Below are positions 1 through 7,725 of a stretch of DNA of 64,000 nucleotides, piece by piece. Each line of letters starts with the position of its first letter. Position 1 is the first letter of the stretch. The position numbers were made by a program, and so were the translations under genes. The notes under the pieces were generated by a model. The model saw only the letters and a list, made by a program, of their open reading frames with translations. It was not told the origin of the DNA and did no database searches. The stretch is from Candidatus Leptofilum proximum. GTDB taxonomy: Bacteria; Chloroflexota; Anaerolineae; Promineifilales; Promineifilaceae. The stretch is from assembly GCA_016710325.1 (NCBI GenBank), contig JADJXK010000001.1, positions 1,240,001 to 1,304,000 of the forward strand, written 5' to 3'.

Positions 1-1573
1 CGTTGCCCGCAGGCCGCCAGAATATATCAATCACGCTGCCCACAACCTGGTTGCCCACCGCCTGCCCGTTGAAAACCCGCGCCTGCGGTTCCAGCGTCAG
101 CGGATTGAGGTACGTTTCGTCGGTTTCGTATTCGTAAACCAGCCCATTGCCCTTGTCCAAAATGAAAATGCCGCCATTGAAGCCATCACGCAGCGCCACG
201 TGAGTGAGGGCGGTGCCTTCGCTGAATTCGTAAAACGGCCGTGCACTCAGCCGGGTCACATCATCCAGCACGTCCAGCCGCTCGCGGGCGATGGCGCGCA
301 GCTGGGCCACCGTTTCATCGCCGGGGCGTACTTCCGTTTCGGCCTCCACCGCCAGCGCCAGGGCCTCGATATAATACTGCCGCGCCTGGGCTGCGTCTTC
401 CCCGGCGCCGTCTGCCAGGCTGATGAGCTGACTCATCTCGGCGCGGATTTCCGACAGGCGCTGCACACGCCCGCGTTCCAGGTAGACGCCCGATACAATG
501 ACGGCAATAAGCACGGGAATAAGGACGGCAATCAGCACGGGCCAGGTCCAGCTGACGGGCTCTTCTTCTTCGATAGGAACGGCCGTTCGCGGCGGGCGCA
601 GCCGGGCCAACAGTTCAGCCAGCCAGGCGGTGAAGGTAGATAATCCCATCGCCGCCTGCGAACCGGCCCGACGCGCCGTGTGCTCTACCTGCTGCCGGTC
701 GATGGCTGGCAGGGTGCGAATGTTGTCTCGCGCCGGGGCCGGGCGGCCTTCCCGCATGGGCTGCGGGCGGCGTTCGCTCGTGGTGGCAGGCAGCGAAGTG
801 GCCGGAAGGTTACGGCGGGGCTGCGGCGTGGGGGCGACCAGCTGTCCTTGGCGCGGCCGGGGCGTTACCACGTCGGGCAAATCCAGCAGCGAATCGTCGT
901 TAAACTCAATCATCAGCAGCCGGGCCGACTCCTCGGCGACGATGTCGATGAGGGCGTCCAGGCCCGATTCGATGTCGGTGTCCACCAGGGCGTCGCTGAA
1001 GCTGTCTGTGGGCAGGTGGCTGATGCGCGGATCGGCCAGCAGCAGCAGATCGCCCGATTGCAGCCGGTGGTGCGCGTAGCGGATGTCCAGCCCGCTGGTG
1101 CGCCCGAGCGGCGTGATGTGGTCCAGCGGACGCGGCGGCAGCCGTTCGATGCCGAAGTTGTGGCCCAGCAGGGCCAGCGTCTCGCCTGCTTGCAGGGTGA
1201 AAAGTTCACCCTGGCGCAGGACCACGCAGGTCAACCCACCCTCGCGCACGGTTTCCTTGCTGGTGAGGTTGCGCCGCAGCAGCGTCTGGTTGGCAGCCAT
1301 GATGGCGGCGCGCAGGGCAGCGGTGAGGCTGCCGCTGGTGGCATAAAATTTCTGGCTGATGAGATCGAGCAAATCCTGGGTGAGTGCGGCCGTTTCCTCT
1401 GGGTTCCCGCTTAAAGTGAGATGGGCAAACAGGAAATCGCGGCTGCGGCTGCGGGTGGCCTTACCGGGGGGTGGCTGGACGAGGATGCCGGGAACAGTTG
1501 AGTCGGGAGCAACCGTTTGCATTACGCCGTCAACGATGTAAAGTTGGCCTGTCACTGCTTGCAGTTCAGACAT
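1..1573 (-). CDS. PP2C-like membrane protein with extracytoplasmic region (3' end beyond window)
   Basis: Reading leftwards from an ATG at 1571-1573, an uninterrupted frame of 524 codons reaches the window edge, so the C-terminus is missing. Residues 1-235 look like a degenerate PP2C (PPM) phosphatase fold: an alpha-helical stretch (LTAALRAAIMAANQTLLRR) followed by a beta-rich part (GLTCVVLRQGELFTLQAGE) and SGDLLLLADPRIS. The metal-binding aspartates of active PP2Cs are not obvious. A proline-rich linker (about 238-330) leads to one membrane helix (about 341-364), and the part after it resembles the start of a beta-propeller-like extracytoplasmic domain (FNGGIFILDKGNGLVYEYE). A sensor or scaffold coupling an outside domain to a cytoplasmic pseudo-phosphatase is an inference. 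It is divergent from the hydrolase gene on its right. Confidence 0.75.
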   Translation of the reverse strand, partial: MSELQAVTGQLYIVDGVMQTVAPDSTVPGILVQPPPGKATRSRSRDFLFAHLTLSGNPEETAALTQDLLDLISQKFYATSGSLTAALRAAIMAANQTLLRRNLTSKETVREGGLTCVVLRQGELFTLQAGETLALLGHNFGIERLPPRPLDHITPLGRTSGLDIRYAHHRLQSGDLLLLADPRISHLPTDSFSDALVDTDIESGLDALIDIVAEESARLLMIEFNDDSLLDLPDVVTPRPRQGQLVAPTPQPRRNLPATSLPATTSERRPQPMREGRPAPARDNIRTLPAIDRQQVEHTARRAGSQAAMGLSTFTAWLAELLARLRPPRTAVPIEEEEPVSWTWPVLIAVLIPVLIAVIVSGVYLERGRVQRLSEIRAEMSQLISLADGAGEDAAQARQYYIEALALAVEAETEVRPGDETVAQLRAIARERLDVLDDVTRLSARPFYEFSEGTALTHVALRDGFNGGIFILDKGNGLVYEYETDETYLNPLTLEPQARVFNGQAVGNQVVGSVIDIFWRPAGN

Positions 1574-1703
1574 GAAAGTATGGCATCCTCATGGTAAAAA
1601 TTATCGACATAAGCATAGCACGACTGTTCGCATGTGACCAACGAGAAACGGCCGTAGCGGACTGCTTTTCTTAACCTTAATCCACGATTTGTTGAGGGCT
1701 CAA

Positions 1704-2489
1704 ATGGCAACCATTAATGTAAATGACATCTCCCTTTATTACGACCAACTGGGTGAAGGCGAACCATTGCTGCTGCTGCATGGCCTGGGGTCAGACGGCC
1801 GTTCCTGGGAATACCAGATTGAGCCGTGCGCCAAACAGTACCGGGTGATTGTGGTGGATGTGCGTGGACACGGCCGTTCCGCCAAACCACCCGGTCCCTA
1901 CAGCGTACCCCAGTTTGCCAGCGACATTTTCGCCCTGCTGGATCAGCTGCAAGTTGACCAATTTCACCTGGCGGGCCTGTCCATGGGCGGCATGATTGGC
2001 TTCCAGATGGCCGTGGACCAGCCGGAGCGGTGCAAGAGTCTGACAATTGTCAACAGCGGTCCAGAACTGGTGCCGCGCAGCTTTAGGGAAAAATGGATGA
2101 TCATGCAGCGACGGTTGATCCTCAACCTCTTTTCTATGGATAAGATTGGCGCAATGATTGGTGGACGGCTTTTCCCGGAGCCCCATCAGGCGGAATACAA
2201 GAAGAAATTTATCCAACAGATGAGTGAAAACGATCCCCAGGCGTACAGGGCAACCACCAATGCGCTCATCGGCTGGAGCGTCAGTGACAAACTGGACCGC
2301 ATTCAATGTCCGATCTTGATCGTCAGTGGCGACATGGATTACACGCCTGTCGCCTTTAAAGAAGCGTACCAACGCCAGCTGCCCACGTCGCGGTTACACG
2401 TGATTGAAAACTCCCGCCACGCCACGCCCATCGACCAACCAGAGGCGTTTAATACGGCCGTTCTGAACTTCCTGAACACACTCACCTAA
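1704..2489 (+). CDS. alpha/beta-fold hydrolase
   Basis: 261-residue single-domain alpha/beta hydrolase. The oxyanion-hole motif HGLG is at 26-29, the nucleophile elbow GLSMGG puts the catalytic Ser at 93, the acid is in GDMD (210/212) and the catalytic His is His239 (SRHATP). The size and SMGG elbow fit the 3-oxoadipate enol-lactonase/haloperoxidase-like group, but the substrate cannot be read from sequence. I start it at ATG 1704, which has GAGGG five bases upstream; an in-frame TTG at 1689 would add five residues without a better ribosome site. It precedes an acyl-CoA dehydrogenase-like gene on the same strand, separated by an unusual hairpin. Confidence 0.88.
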   Translation: MATINVNDISLYYDQLGEGEPLLLLHGLGSDGRSWEYQIEPCAKQYRVIVVDVRGHGRSAKPPGPYSVPQFASDIFALLDQLQVDQFHLAGLSMGGMIGFQMAVDQPERCKSLTIVNSGPELVPRSFREKWMIMQRRLILNLFSMDKIGAMIGGRLFPEPHQAEYKKKFIQQMSENDPQAYRATTNALIGWSVSDKLDRIQCPILIVSGDMDYTPVAFKEAYQRQLPTSRLHVIENSRHATPIDQPEAFNTAVLNFLNTLT

Positions 2490-2522
2490 AACTGGGTATA
2501 ATTCGGGCGATTTTGGGCAGTC

Positions 2523-2555
2523 AGATTGGTTCAATCGCCAAGATTGAACCAATCT
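2523..2555. promoter_or_regulatory. double palindrome / 14-bp inverted repeat
   Basis: AGATTGGTTCAATC (2523-2536) and GATTGAACCAATCT (2542-2555) form a perfect 14-bp inverted repeat with a 5-nt spacer. Each arm is itself GATTG-3nt-CAATC, so the element can also be read as two adjacent small palindromes. It lies 20 bp before the next start codon and has no U-tract, which fits an operator or leader hairpin better than a terminator. A related site (AGATTGGTCTAATCT) is at 53753. Confidence 0.6.
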
Positions 2556-2575
2556 CTATCGCAAAAAGGTTTTGC

Positions 2576-3334
2576 ATGAAAGTAGTAATCGCCGGGGAAT
2601 CCCCCTTTGTGGAACAGATGGGCCAGCTGTGTACACAGGCTGACCACGACGCCATTCTCTACCTGGTGGAGGATTTCACCTCTGCCCTGCACAGCGGCTA
2701 TGCTATGCCGGATGCGGCCGGGGCGGATGTGGCCATCGAGCTGCACAACGAATCGGCCGCCGCCAAAGAGGAACTGCTGGCGGCGCTCAGCGCCTTCATC
2801 CCCTCCGACGCCCTGCTGCTGACCTCGGCGTTGGCCACCAGCACCACGCAGGCCGCGGCCTGGGTGCCAAAGCCGGGCCGGGTGGTCGGGTTTGGCATTG
2901 TGCCCCCGCTGCGCAAAGAAGGCGGCATGATCGAACTGGCGGCCGGGCTGCAAACGGCCGCAGCCAGCCTGGCGCAGGCGCAGAAGTTTGTTGAAGGGTT
3001 GGGGTATGAAACGGCCGTTGTGGCCGATGGCCCTGGCCTGGTGCGCGCCCGCACCGTCTGCTGCCTCATCAACGAAGCCGCCAGCGCCCTGCTGGAAGGC
3101 GTCGCCACCGCCACCGACATCGACCAGGCAATGAAGCTGGGCACCAACTACCCCTACGGCCCGCTGGAGTGGGCCGACTATTTGGGCCTGGACACGGTGC
3201 TGGGGGTGATGAACGGCTTATTCAGCGAGTGGGGTGAGGATCGATATCGGCCGTCTCCTTTGCTAAAAAGAATGGTGTTGGCGGGGAAATACGGCCGTAA
3301 ATCCGGCGAAGGCTTTTTTAAGTATGAATCGTGA
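2576..3334 (+). CDS. 3-hydroxyacyl-CoA dehydrogenase family protein
   Basis: 252 residues from ATG 2576, with AAAGG six bases upstream (a TTG further up would begin before the hairpin). The C-terminal half (about 150-250) is a clear 3-hydroxyacyl-CoA dehydrogenase C-terminal domain: RTVCCLINEAASALLEG, then KLGTNYPYGPLEWADYLGLD, ending GKYGRKSGEGFFKY. The N-terminal NAD-binding half is degenerate: the usual GxGxxG becomes VIAGESPF, so the protein may bind NAD poorly or act without redox chemistry. At 252 residues it is shorter than the roughly 280-residue fatty-acid/PHB enzymes. The role in acyl-CoA metabolism is a family inference. Confidence 0.8.
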   Translation: MKVVIAGESPFVEQMGQLCTQADHDAILYLVEDFTSALHSGYAMPDAAGADVAIELHNESAAAKEELLAALSAFIPSDALLLTSALATSTTQAAAWVPKPGRVVGFGIVPPLRKEGGMIELAAGLQTAAASLAQAQKFVEGLGYETAVVADGPGLVRARTVCCLINEAASALLEGVATATDIDQAMKLGTNYPYGPLEWADYLGLDTVLGVMNGLFSEWGEDRYRPSPLLKRMVLAGKYGRKSGEGFFKYES

Positions 3335-3398
3335 ATGGTAAAAGATTAATTGTGAACAGACTCCCTCATTCACAATTCACCATTCACCGTTCACAATT
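3331..3398. repeat. folded near-heptad repeat array (ATTCACAATTCACC type)
   Basis: GTGAATGGTAAAAG and AATTGTGAACAG are followed by the complementary units ATTCACAATTCACC, ATTCACCGTT and CACAATTCC, giving a long imperfect hairpin. The TGA stop codon of the dehydrogenase gene (3332-3334) is part of the first unit. Confidence 0.7.
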
Positions 3399-3401
3399 CC
3401 G

Positions 3402-3653
3402 ATGGCCATAAAATTTTGTCACATCTGCAACAAAGAAGATCGCTTTGGCCACGGCCAGACCAGCAGCCGCGCCCTGGCCAGCGGCATTGTCTGCCCGGTA
3501 TGTTACCAGCCTACCTGCGGCAATCATCTGGGCACGGTGCGCTGGCGCTGGCGCAGCAGCGGCGAAGTTGACTCGGCTCAGGTGTGCAAAGAATGCGTCC
3601 GCAGCTACAAACACCGCGATTGGGACCGCTACAGCCGCGATTGGATTAGTTAA
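3402..3653 (+). CDS. small zinc-ribbon protein
   Basis: 83-residue protein with cysteine pairs FCHIC (6-9), CPVC (about 31-34), a single Cys in PTCGNH and VCKEC near residue 63, arranged like paired zinc knuckles (treble-clef or zinc-ribbon). Basic and aromatic residues follow (RSYKHRDWDRYSRDW). I do not recognise a named family. It could bind nucleic acid or be a small adaptor. ATG 3402 is directly downstream of the repeat array and no strong ribosome site is visible. Confidence 0.65.
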   Translation: MAIKFCHICNKEDRFGHGQTSSRALASGIVCPVCYQPTCGNHLGTVRWRWRSSGEVDSAQVCKECVRSYKHRDWDRYSRDWIS

Positions 3654-3684
3654 TGCAGCAACTGTGGCTGATAGTTGGCCCGAT

Positions 3685-3738
3685 GAGTGAAACGTGATGC
3701 GTGACCAAAACCAAATCACGTTTCACTCGTCACGCGTT
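3685..3738. repeat. folded GTGAAAC near-heptad repeat, copy A
   Basis: GTGAAACGTGAT (3687-3698) is complementary to ATCACGTTTCAC (3715-3726), flanked by further GTGATGC/GTCACGC units. It is one of nine related elements in the window and sits between the convergent zinc-ribbon and SelW-like genes. Confidence 0.8.
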
Positions 3739-4012
3739 ACTTTTGGGGATATGGCTCCACGTCGGGGCCAATGAGTTCCTTAAACAGCTCCAGCACCTCA
3801 CCCGGCTCTGCATGTCGTCCCAACTGCTTCTTCGAGTAGAGCAGCTCGTCGTTCACCTTAAACTCAAACGCTCCCTTACTGCCAGTAATAAACGTAAATT
3901 CCTTAATGATGTGCTGGTAATTGCTCAGAATATCTTCCGCCACACGGACGGCGCGCGCAGCATAGTTTCAAGGCACGCAGTATTCAAGCGTAATCGTGTA
4001 TTTTTTCTCCAT
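3737..4012 (-). CDS. SelT/SelW/SelH (Rdx) family candidate selenoprotein with in-frame TGA
   Basis: Reading from ATG 4010-4012, with GGAGG seven bases upstream, the frame gives MEKKYTITLEYCVP, a TGA at 3968-3970, then NYAARAVRVAEDIL and an uninterrupted SelW-like body (FTFITGSKGAFEFKVNDELLYSKK, GRHAEPGEVLELF) to the stop at 3737: 91 residues with the TGA read as Sec. The TGA falls exactly at the second redox position of the family's CxxC/CxxU motif. Downstream in the mRNA a 5-bp stem CCGUC/GGCGG with loop CGUGU begins 17 nt after the UGA, a plausible bacterial SECIS. The alternative is an inactivated gene or a sequencing error (TGC to TGA). Calling only the part after the TGA would miss the active site. 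The family is thioredoxin-fold and redox-active. Confidence 0.78.
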
Positions 4013-4130
4013 AATGTTGCCTCCAAAGGTTAACTGCGCCGCAATTTTGTTGGAATTCGGATTACGGTGAATAAAAACAAAAGACGCAAAACGGGGTTTA
4101 TTTTGCCAAGTATAAAGGGCCGAAGGAACC

Positions 4131-4159
4131 TTGACAACAACCCTCAGGTGGGCTACGAT
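4131..4159 (+). promoter_or_regulatory. promoter of tRNA-Ala(CGC)
   Basis: TTGACA (4131-4136) and TACGAT (4154-4159) with a 17-bp spacer place the start about 8 bases before the tRNA. Confidence 0.65.
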
Positions 4160-4172
4160 CCCGTTCGCTCCC

Positions 4173-4245
<73 letters not shown>

Positions 4246-4304
4246 CTGCAACGTTGAACCAAATCGTACGTTACAAATGAAGATGCAAAAGCTGTGAACA
4301 GGAG

Positions 4305-4524
4305 TAGTAGGGAACAGTAATCGGTGGTCAGTAAACGGTTATCGGTTAAGGGGTTAGAGAGTTGTGCCAATGGCTGAAAGCGCAACAAAAACGTCCCGAA
4401 CTCGCCTGGGAGCTGCGCCGGGGAACCGATTTCGGTAATCGGTGGTCGGTAAACGGTAATCAGTTAAATTGATTCATACCGTTCACCGATTACGGAATAC
4501 CGATTACCGAACTAACCGGTGACG
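4305..4524. repeat. folded near-heptad repeat arrays (GGTAATCGGT type) between the two tRNAs
   Basis: The 386-bp space between the tRNAs (4246-4631) holds no convincing gene. It contains repeated units such as CAGTAATCGGTGGTCAGT, AAACGGTAATCAGTT and their complements ACCGTTCACCGATTACG and ATACCGATTACCG. The same repeat family occurs at 11070 and 62811. Confidence 0.75.
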
Positions 4525-4574
4525 CGTTGCGCCCGTTACGCGCCAGAGTGGATGGTTTTGACGATTGAATATTT

Positions 4575-4603
4575 TTGCACAAAGTGTGCAACTGGATTAA
4601 AAT
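4575..4603 (+). promoter_or_regulatory. promoter of the tRNA-Ala(GGC)-leuS unit
   Basis: TTGCAC (4575-4580), 17-bp spacer, TAAAAT (4598-4603). Transcription would start near 4611, about 20 bases before the tRNA, and no other promoter is obvious before the T-box. The tRNA and leuS leader are therefore probably one transcript. Confidence 0.55.
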
Positions 4604-4631
4604 AGAAAGTCGTCAACTGTGAAATTGACAT

Positions 4632-4704
<73 letters not shown>

Positions 4705-4722
4705 CTAAAAGCAGCCATCAAA

Positions 4723-4777
4723 CAGAGTGGTACCGCGGAAGCCCCTTTCGTCTCTGAATAGACGAGCGGGGCTTTTT
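4723..4777 (+). promoter_or_regulatory. T-box antiterminator (leuS leader), Stem I not found
   Basis: AGAGTGGTACCGCGG matches the T-box consensus (AGGGTGGNACCGCG). The canonical antiterminator folds: CAGAG (4723-4727) with CTCTG (4752-4756), the TGGTACC bulge (4728-4734), and GCG (4735-4737) with CGT (4749-4751). UGGU in the bulge is complementary to a tRNA 3' end ACCA, so the discriminator must be A, as in tRNA-Leu and tRNA-Ala. It overlaps a mutually exclusive terminator. Only 18 bases separate it from the tRNA-Ala gene, leaving no room for a specifier stem. Confidence 0.85.
4739..4777 (+). terminator. T-box-controlled terminator before leuS
   Basis: AAGCCCC (4739-4745) pairs with GGGGCTT (4768-4774) and encloses CGTCT/AGACG; a T-run follows. 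The 5' strand overlaps the antiterminator, as expected for a T-box switch. Confidence 0.85.
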
Positions 4778-4786
4778 GTTTGGCAT

Positions 4787-4815
4787 GTAGAGACGTTGCA
4801 GTGCAACGTCTCTAC
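4787..4815. repeat. 14-bp perfect inverted repeat in leuS leader
   Basis: GTAGAGACGTTGCA (4787-4800) and its exact complement (4802-4815) are separated by one base. It lies between the terminator and the leuS ribosome site and is not part of the T-box. It resembles dispersed intergenic palindromes I recall from other phyla. Confidence 0.75.
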
Positions 4816-4835
4816 AAACGCAATCAGGAGACAGC

Positions 4836-7283
4836 ATGAGCAAAAAGTACAATCCTAACGAAGTTGAGGCCAGGTGGCAGAAAAAGTGGGAAGAAACCGG
4901 TCTGTACCGGCAGGAAATTGATAAAAACCGGCCCAAGCATTATGCGCTGACGATGCTGCCGTACCCGTCTGGGGATTTGCACATTGGGCACTGGTACGCC
5001 ATGACGCCATCCGATGCCCGGGCGCGGTTTATGCGCATGAAGGGGTACAACGTGCTCTTCCCGATGGGCTTCGACGCGTTTGGGCTACCCGCCGAAAACG
5101 CGGCTATCCAGCGTAACATCCACCCGGCCAAGTGGACCTTTGCCAACATCGAGCGGATGCGCGGCCAGCTGCGCAGCATGGGCGCGATGTTTGACTGGGA
5201 GCGCGAAGCTGTCTCCGCCGACCCGGAATATTACCGCTGGACGCAGTGGTTTTTTAAGAAGCTGATGGAGCTGGGACTGGCCTACCGCAAGATGGCGGCG
5301 GTTGATTTTTGCCCGAACTGCAACACCACGCTGGCGCGGGAGCAGGTGTGGGGTGAGGATCGTCACTGTGAGCGCTGCGGCACGCCGGTGATCAAGAAAG
5401 ATCTGGAGCAGTGGTTCTTCAAGACGACGGATTATGCCGAGGAACTGCTGGACTTTAGCGGCATCGATTGGCCGGAGCGGGTGAAGGTGATGCAAACAAA
5501 TTGGATCGGCCGTTCCACCGGCGCCGACGTCACTTTCCACACTGAACAAGGCGATCCGATTGAGATTTTCACCACGCGGCCAGATACGCTGTGGGGTGCC
5601 ACCTTCATGGTGCTGGCCCCGGAGCATCCGCTGGTGGGCAAACTCACCACTGATGAGCAGCTGGAGGCAGTGAGCGCGTACCGCGAGCAGGCGCAGAAGC
5701 TGACGGACATTGACCGGGAAACGGCCGATCGCGAAAAAACCGGCGTCTTTACCGGGGCGTATGCCATCAACCCGGTCAACGGGGCACGCATTCCCATCTG
5801 GATCGCCGACTATGTGCTGATGACCTACGGCTCTGGGGCGATTATGGCCGTGCCCGCCCACGACGAGCGCGACTTTGAATTTGCCACCAAGTTTGGCCTG
5901 GAAATCATCGAAGTGATCCGGATGCCCGGCCGCGAAGAAAGTGACGGGCCGCTGACCGAAGCGTACACCTCCAAATATGAAGGGCATCTGGTAAATTCTG
6001 GCGAATTTAACGGCACGCCGGTGGCCGAAGCGGTGGAAAAAGTGACGGCCTGGCTGGAAGAAAAAGGCATGGGCAAGGCCGCGGTGAACTATCGCCTGCG
6101 TGACTGGCTGATCAGCCGCCAGCGGTACTGGGGCGCGCCGATTCCGGTGGTTTACTGCCCGGAGCACGGCGCGGTGCCCGTGCCGGACGAGCAGCTGCCG
6201 GTGATGCTGCCTATGGATGTGGAATTTATGCCCACCGGTGAAAGTCCATTGAAGCAGCACGATGCCTTTTTGCACACCACATGCCCGATTTGTGAACGGC
6301 CGTCCCTGCGCGAAACGGACACGATGGACACCTTTATGTGCTCCAGCTGGTACCAATACCGCTACTTGAGCCCCAACGACAGCGAGCATCCGTTTGATCC
6401 AGAAGAGGGAGCATACTGGCTGCCGGTCGATCAATACACGGGCGGCATTGAACACGCCACGATGCACCTGATCTACACCCGCTTTTTTACCAAGGCGATG
6501 CGCGAAATGGGGCTGGTGGACTTTCCCGAGCCGATGATTCGCCTGTACAACCAGGGCATGGTGCTGGGCGAAGACAACGAGAAGATGTCCAAGTCGCGGG
6601 GCAACGTGGTGGCCCCGGATGCGCTGGTGGAGAAGTTTGGCGCAGACACGGTGCGCACCTACCTGATGTTTTTTGCCAAGTGGGACCAGGGCGGGCCGTG
6701 GAATTATGACGGCATCAAGGGACCGCAGCGCCTGCTGAATGACGTGTGGGAGATCAGCACGCACGGCTACACCCCAGGCCAGGTAGACGCAGATGCCAAC
6801 CGTGCCCTGCGGCGCAAAACGCACCAGGTGATTCGTAAGGTGACGCAGGATTTGGAAAGTTTTTCGTTTAACACGGCCGTTGCCGCCATCATGGAACTGC
6901 GCAACGGCATCAACGACGCGCAGCGGGCCAAAAACGTGAGCGCGGATGTGTGGAACGAAGCCATCGACAACCTGCTGCTGGTGCTGGCCCCCATCGCGCC
7001 GCACATCACCGAAGAGCTGTGGGCGCAGCGCGGGCACGGCTACAGCATCCACCAGCAGCCGTGGCCGGAATGGGACGAAGAAGCGGCCAAAGAGGAAAGC
7101 ATCACCCTGGTGGTGCAGATCAACGGCAAGGTGCGCGACAAAATTGAGGTGGATGCCGGTCAGGATGACGAGGCGCTGAAGGCGATTGCCCTGGCTTCAG
7201 ACAAGGTGCAGGGCTGGCTGGACGGCCAGCCGCCGCGCCAGGTGATTGTGGTGAAGGGGCGGTTGGTGAATATTGTGAAGTGA
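4836..7283 (+). CDS. leuS: leucyl-tRNA synthetase
   Basis: 815-residue class Ia aminoacyl-tRNA synthetase charging tRNA-Leu in the cytoplasm. The HIGH motif is HIGH at 49-52 within PYPSGDLHIGHWY, and KMSKS is at 583-587 (NEKMSKSRGNVV). Residues about 155-185 carry two CxxC pairs (CPNC and CERC). The editing (CP1) domain includes FTTRPDTLWGATF and the DERDFEFA segment. The anticodon-binding and C-terminal LeuRS domains end in VQINGKVRDKI. Length is normal for bacterial LeuRS. ATG 4836 has AGGAG six bases upstream. Expression is probably set by the T-box terminator just upstream. Confidence 0.97.
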   Translation: MSKKYNPNEVEARWQKKWEETGLYRQEIDKNRPKHYALTMLPYPSGDLHIGHWYAMTPSDARARFMRMKGYNVLFPMGFDAFGLPAENAAIQRNIHPAKWTFANIERMRGQLRSMGAMFDWEREAVSADPEYYRWTQWFFKKLMELGLAYRKMAAVDFCPNCNTTLAREQVWGEDRHCERCGTPVIKKDLEQWFFKTTDYAEELLDFSGIDWPERVKVMQTNWIGRSTGADVTFHTEQGDPIEIFTTRPDTLWGATFMVLAPEHPLVGKLTTDEQLEAVSAYREQAQKLTDIDRETADREKTGVFTGAYAINPVNGARIPIWIADYVLMTYGSGAIMAVPAHDERDFEFATKFGLEIIEVIRMPGREESDGPLTEAYTSKYEGHLVNSGEFNGTPVAEAVEKVTAWLEEKGMGKAAVNYRLRDWLISRQRYWGAPIPVVYCPEHGAVPVPDEQLPVMLPMDVEFMPTGESPLKQHDAFLHTTCPICERPSLRETDTMDTFMCSSWYQYRYLSPNDSEHPFDPEEGAYWLPVDQYTGGIEHATMHLIYTRFFTKAMREMGLVDFPEPMIRLYNQGMVLGEDNEKMSKSRGNVVAPDALVEKFGADTVRTYLMFFAKWDQGGPWNYDGIKGPQRLLNDVWEISTHGYTPGQVDADANRALRRKTHQVIRKVTQDLESFSFNTAVAAIMELRNGINDAQRAKNVSADVWNEAIDNLLLVLAPIAPHITEELWAQRGHGYSIHQQPWPEWDEEAAKEESITLVVQINGKVRDKIEVDAGQDDEALKAIALASDKVQGWLDGQPPRQVIVVKGRLVNIVK

Positions 7284-7306
7284 GTGGGTAATTACCCCCA
7301 CCCTGA

Positions 7307-7329
7307 CCCTCCCCCTGAGAGGGGGAGGG
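7307..7329. terminator. C/G-rich hairpin after leuS
   Basis: CCCTCCCCCT (7307-7316) and AGGGGGAGGG (7320-7329) form a 10-bp stem with loop GAG. No T-run follows directly; the hairpin stands in front of the main terminator. Confidence 0.5.
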
Positions 7330-7332
7330 GAG

Positions 7333-7370
7333 CGGCCGTTTCTCGGGTGAGAAACGGCCGTTTTGTTTTT
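7333..7370 (+). terminator. rho-independent terminator of leuS built from two ACGGCCGT-type copies
   Basis: CGGCCGTTTCTC (7333-7344) pairs with GAGAAACGGCCG (7349-7360) around loop GGGT, followed by TTTTGTTTTT. The stem is made from two copies of the genome's iterated palindrome (one ACGGCCGT, one GCGGCCGT). Confidence 0.85.
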
Positions 7371-7371
7371 G

Positions 7372-7725
7372 CTACCCGGTTCTTGCCTGTGTCCGAACTC
7401 GCCAGTCAAACAGGAAAAGAATGGCGAGCAGCAGCAGCGGCCCGGCAATGATCCAGCTCCAGCTTTCGGCTCTGGATACAGACAGGTAAAGCCCCGCCAG
7501 CACGACAAACAGAAGCGCGCCAACTCGCTCCCAGCGCCAGGCGATGATGAGGGCGATGAGCACCAGGAAGGTGGGGATGAGGTGCATCAACAGCGCCAGC
7601 ACGGTCTCCCAAAAGCTGTACCCCTCGCCAAAAACGTCCAGGGCAAAAAGGCTGATGAACAGGGCAAACACAATGCTCAGCACCCTGGGCAGCCAGTAAA
7701 GTATACGTTTTCCATTCATATTCAT
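7372..7725 (-). CDS. small four-helix membrane protein
   Basis: 117 residues from an ATG overlapping the upstream stop codon (ATGA at 7722-7725) with AAAGGAA in front; an upstream in-frame start would overlap the neighbour by 45 bases. Four hydrophobic helices are visible, with RWERVGALLF between helices 2 and 3. The protein at 8619-9002 has the same layout and a matching GWRWETLGG motif, so the two are likely distant paralogues of an uncharacterised (DUF) membrane family. It is the last gene of a four-gene minus-strand operon and ends at the leuS terminator. Confidence 0.75.
   Translation of the reverse strand: MNMNGKRILYWLPRVLSIVFALFISLFALDVFGEGYSFWETVLALLMHLIPTFLVLIALIIAWRWERVGALLFVVLAGLYLSVSRAESWSWIIAGPLLLLAILFLFDWRVRTQARTG

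Noticed and set aside
3737..3943. 68-codon minus-strand gene starting at GTG 3943
   Set aside because: It starts after the in-frame TGA and lacks the redox motif and any ribosome site; the ATG at 4012 with GGAGG gives the full SelW-like protein.
5085..7052. 655-codon minus-strand frame opposite leuS
   Set aside because: Shadow of leuS: His/Gln/Val-rich translation without family features, fully inside a strongly supported gene.
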